Source of the DNA: Bartonella grahamii subsp. shimonis
GTDB taxonomy: Bacteria; Pseudomonadota; Alphaproteobacteria; Rhizobiales; Rhizobiaceae
Assembly (NCBI RefSeq): GCF_036327415.1
Contig: NZ_CP123961.1
Span: 496,001 to 560,000 of the forward strand
Length of the DNA stretch: 64,000 nt
Direction: 5' to 3'
Part shown: piece by piece, positions 58,794 through 64,000 of the stretch
Layout: each line of letters starts with the position of its first letter
Numbering within the stretch: the stretch's first letter is position 1
Notes under the pieces: generated by a model
What the model saw: the letters and a program-made list of their open reading frames with translations, nothing else
Databases searched by the model: none
Told to the model about the DNA's origin: nothing
Translations under genes and position numbers: made by a program

Positions 58794-59915
58794 ATGCGTA
58801 TTACAGTTGATCGCAGTCAATTTCTCAAGTCTCTTGGTCGGGTTCATCGTGTGGTAGAGCGCCGCAATACAGTTCCTATTTTATCGAATGTACTGATTGA
58901 TGCAGAAAATGATCGTGTGCAGTTAAAAGCAACAGATCTTGATTTAGAGGTTACGGAATCTTTTGCAGTTAATGTTAAACAAGCTGGAGCAACAACTGTT
59001 CCGGCACATTTGCTCTATGATATCATTCGAAAACTTCCTGATAGCAATGAAGTTGTATTATCCGTCGATGAGAATCAAGAAGGCAGAATGTCCGTTGTTT
59101 CGGGTTGTGCACATTTTCAGCTTCAATGTCTTCCGAAGGCAGATTTTCCAGAGTCGCTTCCTGGGCAGTTTGGTTATCGTTTTTCTCTATCGGCATCAAG
59201 CTTAAAACGTTTACTTGATTGTACGCAATTTGCTATTTCTACTGAAGAAACCCGTTATTACCTTAATGGTATTTATTTACATGTTATTAATGATGGTGTT
59301 TTGAAATTGCGTTTGGTTGCAACTGATGGTCATCGTTTGGCACAAGTTGAGATGGAAGCTCCTTCAGGAGTTGAGGGAATGCCCGGTGTTATTGTTCCCC
59401 GTAAAGCTGTAGGAGAATTGCAAAAACTTCTTTCAGAAGAAAATGATAGCGATGTATGTGTAGAGCTTTCAGAGACAAAGATTCGTTTTTCTGTAGGTTC
59501 TGTGATTTTTACATCAAAATTAATTGATGGAACATTTCCAGATTATCAACGTGTTATCCCTCTCGGAAATGATAAAGAATTAATTGTTAATAGGCAGGAC
59601 TTTTCTTCTGCAGTTGATCGTGTTTCAACAATTTCAAGTGATCGGGGGCGTGCAGTTAAATTAACGATTGAGCATGGACAGTTAAGGCTTGTTGTTAATA
59701 GCCCAGATTCGGGAAGTGCAGAAGATAAATTATCAGTAACTTATACATCTGAACCGCTTGAGATAGGGTTTAATTCACGTTATCTTTTGGATATTGCTGG
59801 GCAGCTTTCAAGCGATGAGATGGTTTTTATGTTGGCTGAGGCTGGAGCACCAGCTCTGATTCGTGATAATGATGATGCGGATGTACTCTATGTACTGATG
59901 CCTATTCGCGTTTAG
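58794..59915 (+). CDS. dnaN: DNA polymerase III beta subunit (sliding clamp)
   Basis: It forms the ring that tethers polymerase III to DNA. The 373 residues are in the usual three-domain arrangement, starting MRITVDRSQFLKSLGRVHRV and ending with the conserved LMPIRV. It follows dnaA by 186 bp and precedes recF by 11 bp, the classic dnaA-dnaN-recF order. GGGG lies before the ATG. Confidence 0.97.
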   Translation: MRITVDRSQFLKSLGRVHRVVERRNTVPILSNVLIDAENDRVQLKATDLDLEVTESFAVNVKQAGATTVPAHLLYDIIRKLPDSNEVVLSVDENQEGRMSVVSGCAHFQLQCLPKADFPESLPGQFGYRFSLSASSLKRLLDCTQFAISTEETRYYLNGIYLHVINDGVLKLRLVATDGHRLAQVEMEAPSGVEGMPGVIVPRKAVGELQKLLSEENDSDVCVELSETKIRFSVGSVIFTSKLIDGTFPDYQRVIPLGNDKELIVNRQDFSSAVDRVSTISSDRGRAVKLTIEHGQLRLVVNSPDSGSAEDKLSVTYTSEPLEIGFNSRYLLDIAGQLSSDEMVFMLAEAGAPALIRDNDDADVLYVLMPIRV

Positions 59916-59926
59916 GGGCAATTGTT

Positions 59927-61069
59927 TTGCAATGCATGGCCAGTCATGTACACAAAGTGGCAGTGAGGCAGCTGAAGCTTTTACGTTATCGCAATTATTC
60001 TTTTTTCAATATTCATTTTTCTGGTCAGCATGTGGTTTTTACTGGCCATAACGGTGCTGGTAAGACGAATCTTTTAGAGGCGTTATCTTTTCTTTCTCCT
60101 GGTCGTGGTTTGCGACGTGCTGCTTATTCTGACGTTAGCTTTGTAGATGGTGGCGGTGGAGGATTTGTTGTATTTGCGCATCTTGAATGCGCTCTTTATG
60201 GTGAAGTAAAGATTGGTACAGCTTTGGAGGTTAGCGATAACAGCCGAAAGGTCCATATTAATGGTGTGAATGAGTCTGGTGATTGCCTAACAGATTATTG
60301 TCATATTAGTGTCCTAACACCGTCTATGGATGGTCTTTTTACAGGTCCTTCGCTTGAGCGCCGTAGTTTTTTGGATCGTATGGTTTTGGCGATTGATCCC
60401 TTGCATAGGCGTCGCATAGCCGATTATGATAGAGCTATGCGCGCACGTAATCGTTTGTTTTTAGATGGAAATGAAGATTGCGCTTGGTTTGATGCTTTAG
60501 AAAAGCAGATGGCAGAATTGGCGACAGCTATTTCTGCGGCGCGTGTTGATGTTATTCGTCTTTTAAATGACATGTTTACACAAATGCCATCACAAATACC
60601 TTTTCCACGAGCTTTTTTGCAAATTGATGGTTTTTTGGAAACAGCTCTTAGTGAAATATCAGCAACTGAAGTTGAAGAGCAATTTTGTGATCGCTTACGG
60701 CGTAATCGCGCAATGGACCGTGCTGCTGGTCGGACGTTAGAAGGACCACATCGTGCAGATTTGCAGGTTTTTTATGCTGATAAAAATATAGAAGCAACAT
60801 CTTGTTCAACAGGTGAACAAAAAGCGCTGTTGACAGGTTTAGTTTTGTGTCATGCACGTCTAACAGGTATGATGTCGGAAAAAGCCCCCATTCTTCTTCT
60901 TGATGAAATGGCTGCTCATCTTGATTCGCATCGGCGTGCTGCTTTATTTGATATTCTTGATGATTTAGCTGTACAAACATTTATGACAGGAACAGATCGT
61001 CTTTTATTTGATGACTTAAAAGGACGCGCAGAATTCTTTGAGATTAAGGATGGAGCTTTATTGCCGTAA
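59927..61069 (+). CDS. recF: DNA recombination/repair protein RecF
   Basis: An SMC-like ATPase that loads RecA at gaps through RecFOR. It has 380 residues, Walker A GHNGAGKTNLLEAL near residue 39, the signature STGEQKALLTGL near residue 293 and Walker B ILLLDEMAAHLD near residue 324. The start is ambiguous. TTG at 59927 has AGGGG at ideal spacing, whereas ATG at 59936 would shorten the protein by three residues and is farther from that site. Confidence 0.94.
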   Translation: MQCMASHVHKVAVRQLKLLRYRNYSFFNIHFSGQHVVFTGHNGAGKTNLLEALSFLSPGRGLRRAAYSDVSFVDGGGGGFVVFAHLECALYGEVKIGTALEVSDNSRKVHINGVNESGDCLTDYCHISVLTPSMDGLFTGPSLERRSFLDRMVLAIDPLHRRRIADYDRAMRARNRLFLDGNEDCAWFDALEKQMAELATAISAARVDVIRLLNDMFTQMPSQIPFPRAFLQIDGFLETALSEISATEVEEQFCDRLRRNRAMDRAAGRTLEGPHRADLQVFYADKNIEATSCSTGEQKALLTGLVLCHARLTGMMSEKAPILLLDEMAAHLDSHRRAALFDILDDLAVQTFMTGTDRLLFDDLKGRAEFFEIKDGALLP

Positions 61070-61123
61070 AAACATGCTAAATATTTTTTTAATAAGTGAT
61101 AGGTCTGAAAGAAAAGGCTTGCT

Positions 61124-61576
61124 ATGTCTGAGATGATAACGATTTTAAATGGTCCTAATTTAAATTTTCTAGGTCAACGTGAGCCAGAAATTTATGGAAC
61201 TGAAACTCTAGAAGATATTGAAAAAAGATGCAGAGAATGGGCAAAAAAAAATGATATTATAATAAATTTTTATCAAAGTAACTGTGAAGGGCAATTAGTA
61301 GCATGGATACAAGAAGCAATAGAGGTAAGTTCTGGATTGATCATTAACCCAGCGGCTTACAGTCATACATCTGTTGCACTTCTTGATGCCCTAAAAATGT
61401 TTGCAGGGCCGAAAGTAGAAGTTCATTTATCTCATATTTATCAGCGTGAAGCTTTTCGCCACCATTCTTATACATCTGCAGGTGTAGACGCTATCATAAT
61501 TGGGTGTGGAGGTGATGGATATTGGTTTGCACTTGAATATATTGCAAAACAATTCAGCAAAACAATTAAATTATGA
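61124..61576 (+). CDS. aroQ: Type II 3-dehydroquinate dehydratase
   Basis: The third step of the shikimate pathway, the pathway that also uses AroA in this window. It has 150 residues, NGPNLNFLGQREPEIYG near residue 9 (the catalytic Tyr is in EIYG) and the INPAAYSHTSVAL block near residue 75 with the catalytic His region HLSHIYQREAFRHHS further on. AAAGG precedes the ATG. Confidence 0.96.
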   Translation: MSEMITILNGPNLNFLGQREPEIYGTETLEDIEKRCREWAKKNDIIINFYQSNCEGQLVAWIQEAIEVSSGLIINPAAYSHTSVALLDALKMFAGPKVEVHLSHIYQREAFRHHSYTSAGVDAIIIGCGGDGYWFALEYIAKQFSKTIKL

Positions 61577-61707
61577 TAGGTTAAAGAGTAAGCGTTTGAT
61601 AAGAGTAATATAGGCATTGAATTCACTTGATAATTATTTTCAAATCTGTACAATGTAAGGTATATATTTATGACAATTTTTAGTGCATATGACGGGGGTA
61701 AATAAAG

Positions 61708-62679
61708 ATGAAAAGCTTTGTTAGACAATTAGAAATGCTTGTGATTTTAGGGGGAGCACTGCTTTTGTCTGGCTGTAAAATTGATGTTATACAGCCATCA
61801 GGTTATGTTGCACGTCAACAGCTCATTTTGATAGTTATTTGTGTAGTGGTGATGCTTTGTGTTGTCATCCCAGTTATGGTGAGTGTGGTATTTTTAGCCA
61901 TAAAATATCGTGCATCGAATATGAAAGCGGACTATTCTCCTGATTGGGCGCATTCAAATAAAATTGAAGCATTGATGTGGGGTATTCCGGTTGTAATTGT
62001 AATGGTTTTAGGTTCATTAACAGCTTATTATACTTATAAGCTGGAGCCTACAAATCCTCTTCCAGTGGAAGTTGTAGGTGAAGGAAAACCATTACAGATT
62101 GATGCTGTTTCTCTTGATTGGAAATGGCTTTTTATTTATCCTGAATATGGTGTTGCATCGATTAATGAGATTTATGCGCCTGAAGGACGTCAAGTTTTAT
62201 TGCAATTGACGTCAGAGAATTCTGTCAACGCTTTTTGGGTCCCCAAATTGGGTACAGTTCTTTACGCTATGCCGCAGATGAATGCTAAGTTGCATTTGGT
62301 CGCTGAAGAGCAAGGAGTATTCAAAGGAACCTCAGCAAATTACAGCGGTGATGGTTTTTCGAGTATGCGGTTTAAGTGGCATTCTGTGTCTTTGCAGGAC
62401 TTTGAGGATTGGATTGTAAAAGCTCGGGCTAATGGTCGAGTACTTGATCGTGCATCTTATCGTCAACTTTCTATTGCGCCTCGTATGGGTGATATTGCTG
62501 CGAAGGAAAAAGATGCTGAAGTTCGTTATTTTGCACCTGTTGAGAAGCGGCTTTACTATCGTGTTGTTAATCGATGTGTCGATGAAAATACGGTATGTAA
62601 TGAGGATTTAATGAAGCGTGCTGCTGCTCAGACACTATGGGGTGCATTATGTTCAGTATTTGATCCTGATGTTATTTAA
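61708..62679 (+). CDS. cyoA: Cytochrome bo3 ubiquinol oxidase, subunit II
   Basis: The quinol-side subunit of a terminal oxidase. It has 323 residues. The N-terminal signal ends in a lipobox, LLSGC, so the mature protein is probably a lipoprotein starting at Cys23. Two membrane helices follow (about 33-60 and 85-110). The cupredoxin domain contains NAFWVPKLG and the quinol-oxidase-type SANYSGDGFSSMRFK; the copper-A ligands of cytochrome c oxidases are absent, as in CyoA. First gene of the cyo operon; a short GC hairpin follows the stop before cyoB. Confidence 0.95.
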   Translation: MKSFVRQLEMLVILGGALLLSGCKIDVIQPSGYVARQQLILIVICVVVMLCVVIPVMVSVVFLAIKYRASNMKADYSPDWAHSNKIEALMWGIPVVIVMVLGSLTAYYTYKLEPTNPLPVEVVGEGKPLQIDAVSLDWKWLFIYPEYGVASINEIYAPEGRQVLLQLTSENSVNAFWVPKLGTVLYAMPQMNAKLHLVAEEQGVFKGTSANYSGDGFSSMRFKWHSVSLQDFEDWIVKARANGRVLDRASYRQLSIAPRMGDIAAKEKDAEVRYFAPVEKRLYYRVVNRCVDENTVCNEDLMKRAAAQTLWGALCSVFDPDVI

Positions 62680-62754
62680 AGGGTCAGTAAAGAAAGAGCC
62701 CTTTTAATATAAGGTTTCTTTTAAACTTGAATTTCATTTGAAATGGGTTGAGAA

Positions 62755-64000
62755 ATGTTTGGAAGACTTACAGATCCTACGGCAGGTGCTTTTCACGCAC
62801 TTGCACATGAGCCGATCGTTTTATATACGTGTATTGCGATTGTTTTGGTTGGTTTAATTGCTGTTGTTGCTCTAACAGCACTTGGGTGGTGGGGGATTTT
62901 ATGGCGAAATTGGATTACAACTGTTGACCATAAACGCATAGGCATTATGTACATCGTTCTTGGAATTATTATGCTTGTTCGCGGTTTTGCGGACGCACTT
63001 ATGATGCGAACACATCAAGCGTTAGCTCTTGGGAGTGAAACTGCAGGTTATTTGCCCCCTGACCATTTTGATCAAATTTTTTCGGCGCATGGCACTATCA
63101 TGATTTTTTTCATGGCGACGCCTATTTTATTTGGTCTTTTTAATTATCTTATACCGCTTCAAATTGGTGCGCGTGATGTTGCTTTTCCCTTTGCAAATAA
63201 TCTAGGTTTTTGGATTACGGCTGCAGGGGCAATATTGATTAACATATCCCTAGGTGTTGGGAATTTTGGTCGTGGTGGTTGGTTGATGTATCCACCTTTT
63301 ACAGAATTGCAAACGAGTCCAGATACAGGGGTAGACTATTATTTATGGTCGCTTCAACTTTCTGGTATAGCGACAACAATGGGGGCGGTCAATTTCGTTG
63401 CGACTTTGATTAAAATGCGTGCTCCTGGGATGACGATGATGAGAATGCCTGTTTTTTGTTGGAGCGCTTTTGTTAGCAATGTTCTTATTTTAGTTATTTA
63501 CCCTGTCTTAACTGTAGCATTTGCACTCTTGGCATGCGATCGTTATTTGGGCATGAATTTCTTTTCTAATGTTGGTGGCGGAAATCCAATGGTATGGATT
63601 AACTATGTTTGGGTTTTTGGTCATCCTGAGGTTTATGTTTTGGTTGTTCCTGCTTTTGGAATTGTTTCTGAGGTTGTATCAACTTTTTCTTCAAAACGCC
63701 TCTTTGGTTACACTTCGATGATATGGGCCATGTTGGTTATTTTGATTCTTTCGCTTCTTGTTTGGGGACATCATTTCTTCACAATGGGTGGCGGTGAAGC
63801 TGTGAATACTTTCTTTGGTATTGCGACAATGATTATTGCCGTTCCAACAGGTGTAAAAGTCTTTAATTGGCTGCTAACTATGTATAAGGGGCGGATTCGC
63901 TTTGAGCCTCCAATGCTTTGGTGCATGGGAATGATTTTTACATTTGTTGGTGGTGGGTTAACCGGGGTTTTATTATCTATTGTGCCTGCTGATTGGCAGT
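62755..64000 (+). CDS. cyoB: Cytochrome bo3 ubiquinol oxidase, subunit I (partial)
   Basis: The catalytic haem-copper subunit. The frame starts at ATG 62755 ([20 protein letters not shown]) and runs open to the window end, giving 415 codons of about 660 expected. It shows [13 protein letters not shown], the haem ligand histidine in [14 protein letters not shown], the copper-B and cross-linked Tyr region [16 protein letters not shown], and the paired HH of [10 protein letters not shown]. It follows cyoA by 75 bp. Confidence 0.95.
   Translation, partial: MFGRLTDPTAGAFHALAHEPIVLYTCIAIVLVGLIAVVALTALGWWGILWRNWITTVDHKRIGIMYIVLGIIMLVRGFADALMMRTHQALALGSETAGYLPPDHFDQIFSAHGTIMIFFMATPILFGLFNYLIPLQIGARDVAFPFANNLGFWITAAGAILINISLGVGNFGRGGWLMYPPFTELQTSPDTGVDYYLWSLQLSGIATTMGAVNFVATLIKMRAPGMTMMRMPVFCWSAFVSNVLILVIYPVLTVAFALLACDRYLGMNFFSNVGGGNPMVWINYVWVFGHPEVYVLVVPAFGIVSEVVSTFSSKRLFGYTSMIWAMLVILILSLLVWGHHFFTMGGGEAVNTFFGIATMIIAVPTGVKVFNWLLTMYKGRIRFEPPMLWCMGMIFTFVGGGLTGVLLSIVPADWQ

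Overview
The window is a 64 kb piece of an AT-rich alphaproteobacterial chromosome. It most likely comes from Bartonella (Rhizobiales). The reasons are the rhizobial-type neighbourhoods (aroA-cmk-rpsA, secB/fxsA/Tim44/Smr, sHSP-DUF1150, rpsT-dnaA), a GcrA cell-cycle regulator, a 2859-residue cyclic beta-1,2-glucan synthase, Yfe/Sit-type Mn/Fe uptake, and long, decayed non-coding stretches between compact operons. The genus is an inference from gene content; no database search was possible.

Layout. 1-5300: tRNA-Ala(GGC), a FYDLN acidic protein, then aroA-cmk and rpsA. 5482-15503: the giant glucan synthase and pncB. 15504-17089: non-coding, with decayed repeats. 17090-21386: a DUF454 membrane protein and the four-gene yfeABCD metal transporter on the minus strand. 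21678-26832: pheT, pheS, rplT, rpmI and nth, all minus. 26954-27663: a small heat-shock protein and a DUF1150 protein behind a heat-shock-type promoter. 28660-31551: ilvD followed by the fossil of a second ilvD copy. 31552-39479: mutS, maeB, secB, fxsA, a Tim44-like protein and an Smr-domain protein.

39563-44625 is the accessory part. It holds a remnant of a P2-like phage tail module: the 3' end of the tape measure gene, then gpU, gpX and a frameshifted gpD. The last 120 bp or so of the tape measure gene are tandemly amplified five times, so that three extra complete copies and one frame-altered copy each carry their own start codon. A 32-codon stub of a phage adenine methylase and a VOC-family gene follow, then a repeat-rich gap up to gcrA.

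44626-64000 is again core genome: gcrA; argD-argF-hslO; the cytochrome c maturation operon ccmABCDG (minus); acnA; rpsT; dnaA-dnaN-recF; aroQ; and the cytochrome bo3 oxidase genes cyoA-cyoB, with cyoB cut by the window end.

The most useful non-gene observations are: the amplified tape-measure tail; the ilvD fossil; a family of collinear decayed repeats in at least four intergenic gaps; an Irr/ICE-like palindrome between ccmA and acnA; a Fur/Mur-like palindrome before yfeA; and structured leaders before rpsA and rpmI-rplT. I found no CRISPR array, rRNA, intact insertion sequence or clearly new defence system.
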